Part shown: positions 23,726-38,360 of the stretch, in pieces
Layout of the letters: the number at the start of each line of letters is the position of its first letter
Position numbering within the stretch: position 1 is the first letter of the stretch
From: Zerene cesonia
Lineage: Eukaryota > Arthropoda > Insecta > Lepidoptera > Pieridae
Length of the DNA stretch: 64,000 nucleotides
Direction: 5' to 3'
NCBI RefSeq assembly: GCF_012273895.1
Contig: NC_052114.1
Coordinates: 3,038,001 to 3,102,000, forward strand
Program-made: the position numbers and the translations under genes
The notes under the pieces: model-generated
What the model saw: only the letters and a program-made list of their open reading frames with translations
Databases searched by the model: none
What the model was told of the DNA's origin: nothing

Positions 23726-26610
23726 ATTGCATCGTTATTTATAATCGTTAGTAATTTGTATTTTTAGATATTAGTTCCGAATTCTTTAAATATCGATCTG
23801 CTCGGCAAAATCGTTCGTCTAATGCTAATCATAAATTTTTTGCAATTAGGCTGATTTCTAAAATTATTTTGCAATGTAATAAGAACTAGAACAATTTTAG
23901 AACGCAGATTCAATTTACGTTTCAAAATATACTAGACTCTTGAGCAAAAATCGAATGCTCAATTTTGGGACTTAGTTCCAATCTATTAGACACTTTAGTT
24001 TTCTTTGAAACCAACAAAAAATTGCATTGTACCATTCCCACCGATCTTGCTTTAGCAACAACATAGTTACCAAACGATGTTCCTAAATACAAAAGAGGTT
24101 CTTGATTTGACTGCATTTTTTTTTTTTTGTTTTCTAGATAACTCTGTGGGTTTACAACCAATTGACGTGATTCTTTTTATGTTTGATTCGAAAATTTAAT
24201 AGGAAATAGTTGTCATTTAATTCCATTCAAGAGTTTGGGGGAAATGGGGAAATTGGGTATTGTCTAAGACCTTTTTGGTAGAAACATATAATTTTTACGA
24301 TACACTTGTTAAAACGTTGCCATTGGCGAAATTTATTACTTTATCGCCAAACTAGTTCATAAAGTCTACCGATGGAATTACCAACGAGTAACACTGGACT
24401 TTTTCAAACACTAGATGTCACTGTAAGCAAAATGAAGCATGATATTTTTTATTTAAATAAATAATTAAATCGCAACAAGAACAATATTATATAACTACCT
24501 TTCCTTCCTTTGCTACCTTTATTTATTAAATATAATTGTATGATAAGGACTTCAATTGTACTTGGATTGTGGCGAGATGTAAAAATACATAAATACTAAG
24601 CATATCATAATGCTCGAGCTTGCCGCTAGGTGGCGTCCCACTACTTTCCTTGCCTCGATTCCAATAAACTCGCCAAATCGCTTAATCAATGTCAAGAGCA
24701 TTTTTGTAGGCGTTTAATTTTAAAACCTTTCAGCATTCTTAACATACCTTTAGACATCACATGAAAGAGGATATGAAAGAGTAATGCAGATAAGGCAGTT
24801 TATTTATTTGAAATAAATCTATATCTTAATAGCAAAAGTTTTTATATGAATATGAAGAAAAAAGATAACAATTTTGCACACATTTTTACCGCAAGTATTT
24901 TTGTTTTAATTGTATGATATACATACATTTATGCTGTTCAGCTTTCAAATAAAAAAAGAATTATCATAATCGGTTCCTCCAGTAAAAAGTTATGAGGCAA
25001 CAAACAAAAAAGACACTACAATCGTCTTGAGAGCCTCCTCCTTTTTGTTAAATACGAATTGAAAAGACTGTAAGACATAATGTAAAAAATAAATAAAGTA
25101 AAACAAAAATTTTATGTAATTATAAAATCAGAGATTAATTAAATATCAAGCGAAATATAAATAACGTCTCTTTATTTCACATTGAGCAAACATTACAAAA
25201 CGAGTATTATTATATTTAAATTGTAGGAGTAATTAAAAACGGATAAAAGTCTTTATTAAACTTTTTGTAGTTGTAACATATTCATTTGATTTATTTATAA
25301 AAAATGATTACATATAATCTGCGTTTTATTCCACTCTAATTTCTTACAAAAGCTATAAAAAGCCACCAAAGAAAAATTCAAAATAACGGACTTCTTGGGA
25401 AAAAGTAGCATCGCAAGATTGTATCAAAACATAATGAATTAAATTTAATTTTAACAACTCTCAAACAAATGTTCTTGTGAAAATATTATTTGTGTGAGTT
25501 CTCATGAATGTAATTATTGAATGTTGTTTTTTAAATTAATCCTTTTTAAGCTAATTAGGATAACGGAATACCTTTGCCATATTCAAACTTCATAAAAACG
25601 AAATTTTAAATATACTGCCTTATAAAATATATTTATTTTTAAAGAATATACCTTCAGCACGATTTTAAGTTTCAATAAAAACTATACTAATATTAAAATT
25701 ATGAAGATTGTGAATTTTGTGACATTGCTGGAGGGTTAGAAGCTACTGGACTTATTTAAAACTTATTATACCTTTGTTTGTCCCCTGTGCTTGTCTTGAT
25801 TTGTACGTAATCGCTGAGTTCTATAGGCTGTATATTTGTACCACGAGTGCAGCCAGAGTAAAGAGCTTGTTAAGATTATTTTTAATTACTCGTTTATTAA
25901 CATCACCTGGGTGTTTTAAGTTTGTATGTAACCGGCTCCTTTAGTCTCGTTTTTGACCCACTTGAAAGATTTATATTTAATTCTATCTTTGTACACATAT
26001 CAACGATCGGTGACAAAAAATTCATGATTTTATGTTATAATTTCCTTACTATGTTTATGAGTAAGTGAGGTTTTGAGGTAAGAAGTGTTTTTGTTCTTTT
26101 TAACCATGGTCTTTTATTATTTTAATCTGAGTAATAATCAGGCAAAATATTACAGGTAATATTTACGAATCGAAAGTCGCAATACTTATCGAATCCCATA
26201 TATTGTAGAACACATAAATACAGGCGAGAGACAAAAACCCGTAAACAATTTACTAAAAGTGTCTTTACGCTTTAACCATAAACGCTACGAGCAAAAAATT
26301 AACATCGCATTGTGAAAGGTTAGACGTCTTTCTTAAAAAAAAAAAAATTTTTTTGATAAAATTATACTAAGATGTTAATACGAATATACTAAATGAACGC
26401 ACCCAATTCTATAGTTTTTGCTTTTGGTTCGCTTATCTGTCTCACAATGTTCTTTTTTTTTCTATTGGCCGGCCGACAAGTAGTGTCCTCCCGAAGTAAA
26501 CTATATAGTTCTATTGTGAAATCCAGTTGTTTAATTGCCACATACCACAAAAAAACCTTTATAAGTAACAAATCCTATCCTATTCTACTAATCTTTCCAA
26601 TGCTGCTCCT

Positions 26611-26752
26611 TCACGCAATAACTACTGAACCGATTGCAATGAAATTTGGTACGTAGATAGCTGGAGAACTGGAATAACATATAGACAACTTGTTATCCCG
26701 ATTGACTACGGGATACGGACTTACGCGGGTGAAACCGCGGGGCGCAGCTGGT
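26611..26752 (+). mobile_element. CCGCGGGGCGCAG-ended short element, truncated copy
   Basis: TGAACCGATTGCAATGAAAT, TTTGGTACGTAGATAGCTGG, CGGGATACGGACTTACGCGG and GAAACCGCGGGGCGCAGCTG in order. The same series recurs at 32804, 39559, 50449, 53257 and 55320. Confidence 0.75.
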
Positions 26753-29151
26753 TAATTATGAATGTATAAAAATATTTCAATTTTACTATAAGGCCATAAA
26801 AATTGCAACTTGTTTATTGATGTCAAGGTTTATATTATGGGTCTCAGAACAATAACATAACTGACTAACCGATTGTAAGCAAAACAATTGTATATGTTGG
26901 TTTAGGAACAAACACCTACCTTCCGGCTCTTTTAAGCGAAGTGCGTTAAAATATTATAAATATTTACGACTACATCTAATAGTCTATTAAAATCATAATT
27001 GCCAGTTAACATTCCCAACATAAGATTACACACAATTGCTAAATATAACATTACAAGCGATCAGATTTTAAAAACTCAAGAAAACAAGTTTCTATTATTT
27101 CCAGTCAATAAATCTGTCTAATGAAGTAATTCCTAACAAAACTTTAAATCTATATCGCAAAGGATCCGAATAGAAACTGGGTTGTAACTCACATGCGAAT
27201 AAGATATAAATCTCTGTTGCAATAATATACAAGTGCACCTAATTAATAATCATTTAGATGCTACACTCGTGTGCTATATAAACATAATAAATCAAGGTGC
27301 GATAATGTTCGTCTATGTGCATTTTTATTGCGTGATATTTATAACAATTTTGTATTAACAATGCGTCTTGCATACATACAATTATATTCTTTACTATTTA
27401 AATTGTATAAGTAGACATAACGCTTTAATTTTAATTATATTGTTAATCAGTAAGTACCTGTGTTATGGCTATAGTTAATGATACTTCTTAGGACAAAAAT
27501 GGATTTTGTCTAAAAAAGTCAACATCTAAAAATTAATGTTTTCAATTGAAAGGTTTGAGTGTACATAATTTATAGATAAATATTTTAGGCTAAGTGTACG
27601 ATCAATGGAAAATGTTGCATATAGGGGAAAACAATGTTTTTGTGAGGGCTAAATTTTATTATTCATCTAAGAGTGAAATAATATAATAGCATCAAGAATC
27701 TAATTAAAGTAATGAAAGGCGTTTCAATTTACAAGAAAATATAAGAAATGTGACCAATCAGTAAATTAACGTATTTTCCGCGAACAACTGAAATTTGCCT
27801 AATGTCAAAGGAAATGTAAGAGACTCGTTAAAATACATATTTAATGATTATAAGACAAGTTACAAAGAAGAAACAGCTGCAACAACACTTTGACGTCTAC
27901 ATACTGTAATATAGCTGTTTCGTCAATGCTAATTTGGTAATGTCAAGTTCAACATAATTATGTATTGTTCGCAAAACAATTGCCGGTTTTTATTAAATTA
28001 GGTATGAAAAAATACATTGTTGTTTGAGATAAATACATTTTGACGAATCAAAATAAAAACGGCGGAATTAGTTTTTGCGATCATTAATGTGACATTATAT
28101 TTCTCATTATTTTACCTCTTATTACATATATTATATGACATTTCTAAGCAAGCTTGTCTAATAGACTGCGGAAGTGATAAATGCCTAACTAAAATGTAAT
28201 GGAGTTGTTTAATATTTTTTCTGTTAAAAAAATTTAAATGCGGTAAAGCATTTTTTTTCAAGACGTCTACGCTCGGTTACGTGACTACGACTCTACGCAT
28301 TGCACTACGATCTAATGTTATACCGTAATTTGTCTCGATAATGTGGTCTTTGTTATTTCTTATTAAGCGAAATATTATATTGAAATTGGTCTAAGGTTTG
28401 GTGGAGAACAAATTTCGAGTATTATATTTATGTCAACTAAATCTTAATCCAACTATTTAACTTATATTCTAATGAATTTGACAATGAAATTCTGCATGAA
28501 AAGTATTAAATTTGGTGTCGTATACTAAAATGCCTATACATTACATTATAATATTATGAAACTTCGAAAACATTAAAAGATACCAAGCGGTTACATATCA
28601 GATAGTAATATCGTCTTCTTCACAAATCTCACATTTTAAAGAGAAAAGGGATTGTTACATAACATAGTTTGTAGATATGATTTCTCAATGTTTTTCTCAG
28701 TATTATTGCACCTATGCATTGAAGCGATCGCATTAGCATATCACGAGTTTCCTAGAACGCTAAAATCTGATTTTCAAGTCCTTGGAATGTTAGCAATATC
28801 CTACAATAGCGTGTGTATATTTACACAACATATTGAATATCCGACAATATTTAACTTTGCGGATGTCTTCCGTACAAAAAAAATTAAATAAATAGGTCAT
28901 ATGCTATATTATTACGTAAAAAAATTTGATTTGTGGTGGAAAACGAATTACATTGCAATTCTAAAGAATGTCGATTGGGCTAATAACGTTTGTTTTGTTT
29001 ATTTGACTCAGTACAATTGAAATTTGTAGTTAATTATACTTATTAATGGTCATTGATGCGTGCATTTAGTATTTTATTATGTTATTTATAAACGCTGTTT
29101 TTATTTGCACTTGACGATAAACACACCAGTCCTTGTAGTATCTTTTTATGT

Positions 29152-29240
29152 CCAAACAGGCAACTGCGCTGGTGGTTCACCTCATGATAAGCGATCACCA
29201 CCGGCCCATAAACCTATTCACAATATTCGAAAGTTGGCTT
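29152..29240 (+). repeat. Dispersed lepidopteran short element (CCTCCG type), head fragment
   Basis: CAACTGCGCTGGTGGTTCAC, CATGATAAGCGATCACC and CGGCCCATAAACCTATTC match the head of the element at 7668-7880. Confidence 0.6.
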
Positions 29241-30471
29241 GGCTATTATGATATCAAAAACTTATAATCTAGTAAGGTAGTGGCTTTGTATAAGGTCACT
29301 TACACGCTTGACTACCCGTCTGCAAACATTAGCAACGAACCGTAAGAATCCTTCAAGATTTCCCAATTTACTGCTGAGTACACTAGGAATAGTGTGGCGT
29401 GTTGACAGTGACCTAAACATTACTTTAGGTACACACTACCGAGGCTGCCCGTTTTAGTTAGCGGAAGGTCGAATTATGAAATTGAAACTCATTATTCACA
29501 TGCATTTTCTTATACACGAATGAAATAGCGAATCTAGTTGAAATTAAAACCATAGAAAGAGAAAGTCAGTATAGCATTGAATTATTTCGAGATTTTATAT
29601 TTTATTGGTTGAAGCTAATGAACTTGATTCAGATAACTTTAAGCATTCAATAAGGCATATTAAATAAAGAGTACCTAGATAAGAAAATCACAATACATCC
29701 AAACTGAGTAATGTAAAAGGCGAGTAAATAATCTGCTATTTGCCTATTATGTTAAACTCGAACTCAAACTCAAACATTTCAGCACTTTTGAATCGTCATA
29801 ACATAATTTTGCCCTTAACCATGGGTTCGTTTTTTTTCTATAGTAGGCTTTCTGAAATAATGCATTTTTAAAAATGGGTTAAGTATTATAAGCACTACTA
29901 AAGTCATACGTATTCTATTGTAAAAGCATATACTTTGTACCACAAACGCATAAGCAGATTGATAAAGTAAGATATTTAAATTATACGGCCAACCATTATA
30001 TATTATGATGTTGATAAGAACAATTCTAGATTATTCGCAACAATTTCTGGGTTCAACGTATTTTGCATAATGAATAAATAATTTAAAGGCATAGTAAAAT
30101 ATCTGCCTCTTAGAATAACAATAATGAAGACTTATATAATAGATATGAATAATATTTCATGATTCAATTGTTGTCTGTAACAAGAAAAAATATTACTAAA
30201 ATAAATGCTACTTATTACGTCCAAATTTCGTTTTTTCTTGTTCTTCACATAGTTGATAAACGAATAATAAGTAAATTTCAATATTGAAATTTCTTATGTC
30301 TGGAGTTATAAGAAACCTAAAAATATATTACAAAAAGGTGGAGCTATTAAAGCTAATTTATATTCAATATGAAACCATAGAAACAAAAGTCACGAAGCTC
30401 AAACGAAATAATCTCGTATCTATCCAATTTAAATAATTATTGATATGTGTTGTTTTTTTTTTTCTATTTTT

Positions 30472-30575
30472 TTTATGGTATTGCAAGCAAAAGAGCAGGT
30501 GGGCCATCTGATTAAGTGGTCGCCGCCCATAAATATTTGTAACACTGGTGGTGTTTGCCGGCCTTTAAGAGACAT
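30472..30575 (+). repeat. Dispersed lepidopteran short element, head fragment
   Basis: GAGCAGGTGGGCCATCTGAT, GTGGTCGCCGCCCATAAATA and CACTGGTGGTGTTTGCC are the usual head motifs. The element lies about 100 bases left of the first assembly gap. Confidence 0.6.
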
Positions 30576-30673
30576 ATATGTTGTAATTTTTTCACATATT
30601 TATTTATTTATTTATTTAAATAAAGGCTTACCAACTAGATACATAATTTCTTGTTAAAACTATTAAAACATTA

Positions 30674-31673
30674 NNNNNNNNNNNNNNNNNNNNNNNNNNN
30701 NNNNNNNNNNNNNNNNNNNNNNNNNNNNNNNNNNNNNNNNNNNNNNNNNNNNNNNNNNNNNNNNNNNNNNNNNNNNNNNNNNNNNNNNNNNNNNNNNNNN
30801 NNNNNNNNNNNNNNNNNNNNNNNNNNNNNNNNNNNNNNNNNNNNNNNNNNNNNNNNNNNNNNNNNNNNNNNNNNNNNNNNNNNNNNNNNNNNNNNNNNNN
30901 NNNNNNNNNNNNNNNNNNNNNNNNNNNNNNNNNNNNNNNNNNNNNNNNNNNNNNNNNNNNNNNNNNNNNNNNNNNNNNNNNNNNNNNNNNNNNNNNNNNN
31001 NNNNNNNNNNNNNNNNNNNNNNNNNNNNNNNNNNNNNNNNNNNNNNNNNNNNNNNNNNNNNNNNNNNNNNNNNNNNNNNNNNNNNNNNNNNNNNNNNNNN
31101 NNNNNNNNNNNNNNNNNNNNNNNNNNNNNNNNNNNNNNNNNNNNNNNNNNNNNNNNNNNNNNNNNNNNNNNNNNNNNNNNNNNNNNNNNNNNNNNNNNNN
31201 NNNNNNNNNNNNNNNNNNNNNNNNNNNNNNNNNNNNNNNNNNNNNNNNNNNNNNNNNNNNNNNNNNNNNNNNNNNNNNNNNNNNNNNNNNNNNNNNNNNN
31301 NNNNNNNNNNNNNNNNNNNNNNNNNNNNNNNNNNNNNNNNNNNNNNNNNNNNNNNNNNNNNNNNNNNNNNNNNNNNNNNNNNNNNNNNNNNNNNNNNNNN
31401 NNNNNNNNNNNNNNNNNNNNNNNNNNNNNNNNNNNNNNNNNNNNNNNNNNNNNNNNNNNNNNNNNNNNNNNNNNNNNNNNNNNNNNNNNNNNNNNNNNNN
31501 NNNNNNNNNNNNNNNNNNNNNNNNNNNNNNNNNNNNNNNNNNNNNNNNNNNNNNNNNNNNNNNNNNNNNNNNNNNNNNNNNNNNNNNNNNNNNNNNNNNN
31601 NNNNNNNNNNNNNNNNNNNNNNNNNNNNNNNNNNNNNNNNNNNNNNNNNNNNNNNNNNNNNNNNNNNNNNNNN
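30674..31673. other. Assembly gap, exactly 1000 N
   Basis: Exactly 1000 Ns, a placeholder length rather than a measured one. Long open frames reading through it are artefacts. Confidence 0.99.
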
Positions 31674-31752
31674 CTGTAAAAGTAATAAATGTTATTTGCA
31701 ATTAACAATTTTCTTTTTTCTTTATTACAATATTTATGGCAAGACTAGGTAT
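31674..31752. repeat. Repeat at right edge of gap 1, same as at gap 2
   Basis: AGTAATAAATGTTATTTGCA followed by TTAACAATTTTC and CAATATTTATGGCAAGAC is the same as 45659-45729 with one mismatch over about 70 bases. Confidence 0.9.
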
Positions 31753-32803
31753 AAAAAATCATGTTACTTGCACCATTTAAATAGAATAGAGGAAGAATAA
31801 ACGGATTTTAACGATTTTTAGTTTGTTGGGTTTGTGTGTAATAAAATTTTATCATTTAAAAAAAAATACCTTAATTCCACCTATAACTGGAGTGGTCTGG
31901 TATAAGTAAATAGTTGCTACTACACCCTACGATGTTGGGCAAGACCTTATTTTAATGCGTTTTTTATTATAATTGAGATTTAACGTACATAGTTAAAAAA
32001 ATATTTGAGACTCGAAAAAAACCTTAAATTGAATTAAACCTACATTGGTCATACCGCAAGACGCAACTGCTTCAATTGATGATGGAAAACATTATGTTCA
32101 AACCGACATAATATCACAGACCAGACCTTGGCTAATGGGTTATAGCTAAGATATACCATATTTTTGGGAGGATAATTTTGAGATTTTTGGTAGAAATAGT
32201 TAAATAAAATCTGATTGGAATTCATTACGTAGTTTGATTGAAAAATATGTTTTCTAGAGTATATTTTGTCAAATTCTTAATAAATAATCGATCCCTTCGA
32301 AAGAGATGCATACCAATAATCCAAATTTAGTAGTTAAATATCTAGACGGGCGATGGTGTATGATGCTTTAACTAAATAATGGAGTAATTTGAAGTAAATA
32401 CTCTTCTTAAGTGAATAACTCTTTTTTATTTAATTAACCGTGTTCACTTGTGACCTACCGTAAGCGAAACGCATTTAACATTTATTGATAAATAAAATAT
32501 TTAAATTTTATATATCTCTTTTTTAACAGAACATTTGTTAGTCTGGAAGATATTGTTGCCTAGACTGGCATTTGTACATTGGCTTATATTTACGTGTTTC
32601 TGTGGCTATTGTGTGAGTAATAATATAATGTATCAATAAATAAATAATTAATATTCAAACATTTCTACTATGGTAGCAGTAATAATACAACATTGGAACT
32701 GGTTTTTAAAAAAGAATGTGTTTTTAGCATAATGTGACCGTCGAAAATACTGGAATGATATTTACATATCGTTCTAACATAGGCGCAATCAATATGAATA
32801 ACT

Positions 32804-33010
32804 ATCTGCGCCCCGCGGTTTCTACCGCGTAAGTCCGTATCCCGTAGGAATATCGGGATAAAAAGTTACCTATATATAATTCCAACTGTCCAGCTATCTA
32901 CGTACCAAATCTCATTGCAATCGGTTAATCAGTTTTTGCGTGAAAGAGTAACAAACACACACACACATCTTTACAAACTTTCGCATTTATGATATTAGTA
33001 GGAAGTAGGA
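32804..33010 (-). mobile_element. CCGCGGGGCGCAG-ended short element, full copy, reverse orientation
   Basis: Runs TATCTGCGCCCCGCGGTTTC, GTAAGTCCGTATCCCGTAGG, CAGCTATCTACGTACCAAAT, GTTTTTGCGTGAAAGAGTAA and ACTTTCGCATTTATGATATT. A (CA)n tract sits inside. Confidence 0.8.
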
Positions 33011-34589
33011 TATTAACTACTAAAGGTCCGTCCCAAATTCGTCCGTGCGAATATGGCCTGTGTTTGAAATCAGTTAAATTGTTTTTGAGTAAAAACTTTA
33101 TAAACATACATGCAAAAACATGATATTTGTATCTCTTTATAAAATAAGTTAAGATAATTAAATTAATTGAGTTGTTTGTCTACACTAATTTACATAGAGG
33201 TAAAGTTTGTGACATTGTAAGGCTAATCTCTGAATTTTAAATTATTTTACCTATAGAAAGCACCGTTACCTGTATGTGTCCTAGCTATATTTTCTAGCTG
33301 TATTTGTCTGTCTGTATCCCGGTTTAACCCTTGAGGAGCCAGAATACCGGAATTAATATAATGGGTAATTAATATAAAGATATAATATAATTTTACATCA
33401 TTACTCACTCAATCACAGAATAAGGAGTTTTCATATTTGAAATCCAGTGTATCGCACAAATACAGAATCACAAAACTTTGATGCAAACATTTTGGCTTTT
33501 GTTAAAAATAAAATAAAAACGTGATGATTACTAGTGCAGCTACAAAACTATCTTGAGGATAACTGAATTAACATCTTATTGTATAGAAGCGACTTATTCA
33601 AAATTTACTTTTTTGCTAAAATGAAGATATGTACAAAATTTCCCACGGATATACAAGCTTCTTCGATTCTACGAACGTTTATCATGCTATGATTTGACCA
33701 TACCATATGCCTAGCAAACGCACGACGACACAATTTTCTCGATCCGTATTTTCGTGTTCTGATTGTTTATGCCTATTTCTCTATTATGGATAATTTTACG
33801 ATCTTAAATTTTTGTCTGAAGCTATTTTGCTATAACACTTACCGATTTGAAGAAAATAGCTAACGTTTTTTAACCCTTACTCTCGAATCAAATTTTTCCA
33901 TGGGCAATGGGGACAATGGGGAATTTTGAAAAGATGTTATTAATTATATTTTAAAAATGTTTGCTTACTTTCACCTGGATGGGACTTTAAGTACCTTCTC
34001 TCCTCTCTACTCTTATACATTGCACGAAAATGGTTAAATTAATTCTCGCTTGACCAAGATATGTTGTCTGCTAGTTAGTCTTATATTGACGCGATTCTAA
34101 GGTTAAAAAATCGTTGAAAACACTTTTACTACATCTGTATATTTTTCGCAACCTGGTGCTAGTTTTCGCACTCAAAAACTAATATGTACAAGTTATTAAA
34201 CGCACCTGTGGTAGCGTACTAATGTTGAATATGAACGATTTGATAATTTGTTAGTGTCTCTTGTCCAATTTCAGGAACCGAACGGGACCCAACAGGACCG
34301 AATTCAACATTTTTACCGTTAAATATGTTCGTGATACCTGAGTACTATTGGCTACATATGTACCAAGGTCTAGTTCTAAAATAATATATTTCGAATGAGA
34401 ACCTTTTCAAACTCAAACTCAAACATTTATTTAATCAATTAGACTTCTTATAGCAGCTCTTTTGAATCTTCATAACACTGTTTTAAAAACATTTTGCCCA
34501 TGCATTACGACTTACTTATTCCGCTAATCATATCTGACCATCAATAGAAGGAGCTTATGGAAGACAAGCATGGGAATTTGATCAAGAGT

Positions 34590-34690
34590 GAAGAAGAAAG
34601 AAAATTGGACAGCTATTTAATCTTCATGCGTATCAAAGTTCACACAAAGACAGGACGAAGTCTGGTGGGTCAGATAGTAATACAAAGACG
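34590..34690 (+). repeat. Tail of an unidentified dispersed retroelement
   Basis: GTTCACACAAAGACAGGACG followed by AAGTCTGGTGGGTCAGATAG resembles the common lepidopteran element end with GTCTGGCGGGTCAGCTAGT. Family not determined. Confidence 0.4.
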
Positions 34691-35410
34691 TTGATGGTCG
34701 ATCAAGCGACTCTTACTCTAACACTCCGCCATGTTCAGAAGCGCTAATTTTGGCGGGACAGCGGACACGCTCCTACTCGACCTATGCCAACAATATTTTA
34801 CGCGGCCAGGAAATTTTAATAATATATAGCGTTTCATATTCGTTTGAATGTCATACAGAAATCGTGTAGATATTAGAAACTATGCAACTGTAAATAATTA
34901 CTCAATATAAAGCTGTATTTAAAACCAGCTTCTAGTAGCTTCGGTCACTTAGCCAATAGTCACAAAAGCAGAGAAAAGGAAGCGTCAGTGGAACATATTT
35001 ATTAAAAAAGTACCTACACAACAATTTAATTATTAGTTTCATAGCATTTAAACGCTTTATAAATGCTGTAAAAAATACGACTCAACTAAATTATTCTGAA
35101 AAATAAAAATAGCTTTGTGTGGAAATCTTGGAATCAAAAATACAATATATTAAACGTATGAATCACAATTCTCATCACAAATATAATTTTTTTTGTTATA
35201 GACTCAGAAAAATATGTTCACGTCACGGTCTAGAATAGTTTTACTATGGGAATCGCTGCAGTAACGTGTAATTATAATTCATAAATTATCATAATCTAAT
35301 TGAAAATGTTTCATAATTTTGATTTTTAATACTTACATAATCATATCATAATCTTTTGACCTCAACATTGTGTTAGATAATTAATTTTCACAAAAAAACT
35401 TTGAATGAGA

Positions 35411-35431
35411 AGCCTCATGTGTAATGAGGCT
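35411..35431. repeat. Perfect 8-bp hairpin
   Basis: AGCCTCAT and ATGAGGCT flank a five-base loop, GTGTA. It is followed by a further TTTGAGGCTTTG, so the right arm is partly repeated. Confidence 0.6.
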
Positions 35432-35487
35432 TTGAGGCTTTGCATGATGTTTGCAAATGATAAAAGGATAATAAAAAACGATTGAAC

Positions 35488-35735
35488 GACTCAGTGGAGG
35501 ACCTCGGACTTAAAATTGATAAATCGGTTCGTTACCAGACCAGCGTGCAAGAAATAAATTCATTTTTCTCAATTATCTGCGCATGTGGATAACACCACCA
35601 CTGCTCAAAACAGTAAAGGAAATCATCGTCAGGAGGCATGTCCAAGAATCAAAAATTCGACAACATGTGACATCTGCCAACCCACATTTGGCCAGCGTGG
35701 TGAGTTATGGCTTGTGTCCTAGCAGTCGAAAGTTC
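35488..35735 (+). mobile_element. Metulj-like SINE, degraded full-length copy
   Basis: CTCAGTGGAGGACCTCGGAC (A-box region), a mutated B box (GGTTCGTTACC), TCTGCGCATGTGGATAACAC, CACATGTGACATCTGCC-like sequence and a degraded tail. The B-box change would be expected to weaken pol III transcription. Confidence 0.7.
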
Positions 35736-38159
35736 TGAGCTAACAAACGCAAAAAAACAGTCGAATTTAGAATCTTTTTTTAGGTTGGTTGTAAAAAGCT
35801 CTGCGCATTTGGTATTATTTGTAATTTGAAAATAATTAATGAAGGAAACGCGTTTGAATAAAAACCTTAATCGCTTATGATGGGGACTTCCCTGTACACA
35901 ATTGATAATTTAAGTGTTTTTATTTTAGTGTGGGTATTCTTTTACTAAGGATTATTGTTGGAAAACATGCAATTAAAGTTTATAAACTTCGTTTTTTTTT
36001 TCGATTTATTAGCTCTTAAATATGCATGACGATGCTTTTAGTCACACAGTTTAACTAATCTAAATAAATTAAGAATCTTCCCATACTCAGTTATGGAAAA
36101 ATTTATTGTGATACTAATAGTTTTATAACAAAACCATTTTGTTAATTTTTTACTAATTTATGCCTTTTGAAGTGAAACTTCTTTAGAATCGTTGTGATTT
36201 CAAACCTGATGCAACGGAAAAACGACAAGTAAGAGACGCAAATACAAAAATGTGTAGAATGAAGCCGGCAATGAGTGAGACAGAAATATACATACTATTT
36301 TATATTACTGAAGTTTCACTTCTATTGTGTGTGAATCGCAGACACACCTTTTTTGTGTTAATGGGAAGGAAGTATTGTTATGAAGTACCTTAAATTTATT
36401 AATTATTTCCTTTGTATTGATAATTTATAAATCGTATTCTGTAATACAAAAATGACGAAACAGAACCAATTTTACGAGCACCTTATATCATACATAATAA
36501 CCAAAACATTATACCACAGATAATGCTATACTAGTACGAGTAGGTACTGTCTTCAAAGAGGAACTTTAACAATTTGATACGCGTATACACAATATCGAAA
36601 TGTAATCGTTGCATGGAACACTCTTGCAATAATGTTGTAGGACTGCAAGGGTTTGCCAATAGGTCGTAATAAATTCACTTACGTTATTACAGGTTATGTA
36701 AAGTAATTATAAGATATGAGAATCAAGCGTCATGTTCGATCATTTAGTTGTTCATTTTAGTAACTAAATATAAAGGCATTTTGCGTGGGTTACAAGTCAA
36801 TTACAATTTCAGTCAGCTCTTCCAAGTGCAGCCAATTCCACACTTTTTTTTATAAATATTGCTTGACGTGCGAGGAAGTGGGATCTTTGTACCCTTTTCA
36901 TGCGAGACTTTTTTCTTATACTACAGGGACCAGAACTACGCTTTCATCCCATCAAATCGTACTATACCTTCACTATCGCATAATTGTCAACAAGGTGATT
37001 ATACTTACACCAGTACTTCCTATCTATTCGCCATAATCTCAAAAACTATTAACACAATTATATACTAAAAATTAACACGCTTGAAAATCACAGTTCTGAA
37101 GGATACCGAAGCCTGGCAGGTCTAACGTCGTGTAGAACACTACACATCAAAGATTTTGTTCAAAGTTCAACATAAGTTTTCCTTGAAATATACCTGACAG
37201 AAAGAGCCTTGGATGAGTGGATAAGATGATCTTATGACTAGGAGTAACGAAATCCAAAGATTTGCACGTGAGATTCGTCAGATTGGATTCTGTGACCCAG
37301 AGCTTGACTGCACTTTAAAAAATAAACACGCTTCTATCGAAATTAAGAAAATGTTATATGGAAAAGCTCATACCTTTCATAATAAACAATGTGTTATTTT
37401 AAACAAGGAATTAAAAGAATAACGCTGATAGACATTATATTAAAATTCCATAAACTATTAGGTAATGAACCTGAACTTGACCTTCCGTCGGTAATCTTGC
37501 GGCAATTTATTCAATAGAAGTAACAAAAAGACCCGAGGAAGTAACGCAAGCAAATATTAATGATATTGCTTATATAATATTGAAATAAACATGTACGGTG
37601 TCATTGTAATTATAACAGGGTCGAGTTCAAGCTGTGACGACAATACGTCGTAGAGAACAATTAGATGCTACACAATACGTATATTTTTTCAAGTAATAAT
37701 ATCAAAATTATATTCATTTTAGTTCTAGAATGATCAACCAAATATTTGGTTATAAAAGTGATTGCTACCTGTTATTAGGTATATTTATAGCCAACTTCTA
37801 TGAAATAATAGAAAGGTCACATTTTTGGGAATGAACACGAGAGAGATACACAAAAAAAAACAATGGGTACGTCCATGGTTCTACAATTGCTCTTTTATTC
37901 ATGAAAAAGAAAAATCATATTCAGAAAGGACGGTGAAATCAACAACCATTCAATTATATAAAATATAAAGATGTCTTTCACTAACGTAAACTGTCTGCAG
38001 ATACAAGAACAAATTGAGAATATCTAACATGCTAAATACTCGACTAAACAATAACAATAACCTTGTATACATATTCACATTGAGAAGTGCATTAACTCGC
38101 AAAAGACCCAACGACCTTTAGTGACGCAGTTTCTTTCCGCTAGAATATGCACAATGAGC

Positions 38160-38360
38160 TAAGTCACATTATTTCCCTCGTTCTCCACGAGTAACTAACA
38201 GTTCAATCTCAAAGGATTCAGGACGATAGTGGCCACAAAACGAGCCGGTGACCTGTCCAAACGGAATCCATCTGATGTGGTGCAACCGGCGTCCGGTCCA
38301 ATGCTGCAACCCAGCCTTTCTAGAAATACGTGAATTAACGGAACGAGATTTGAGACGCAA
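38160..38360. other. GC-richer unexplained patch with a 63-codon minus-strand frame
   Basis: The stretch contains CAACCGGCGTCCGGTCCAAT and similar GC-rich sequence in an AT-rich background. A minus-strand frame (38360-38169) begins MRLKSRSVNSRISRKAG and is not recognised. It may be an exon of an unknown gene or a mobile-element remnant. Confidence 0.25.

Larger units (their letters stand above)
22331..30444. other. Inter-gene DNA, repeat-poor part
   Basis: AT-rich sequence with no recognisable gene. Small open frames here have no family similarity. Holds short dispersed elements at 23505-23725, 26611-26752 and 29152-29240. Confidence 0.6.

Noticed and set aside
30628..31708. Long open frames across the first N run
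   Set aside because: They consist almost wholly of N and have no stops only for that reason.
36785..37068. Two overlapping plus-strand frames
   Set aside because: Different frames of the same AT-rich stretch; neither shows family similarity or splice context.
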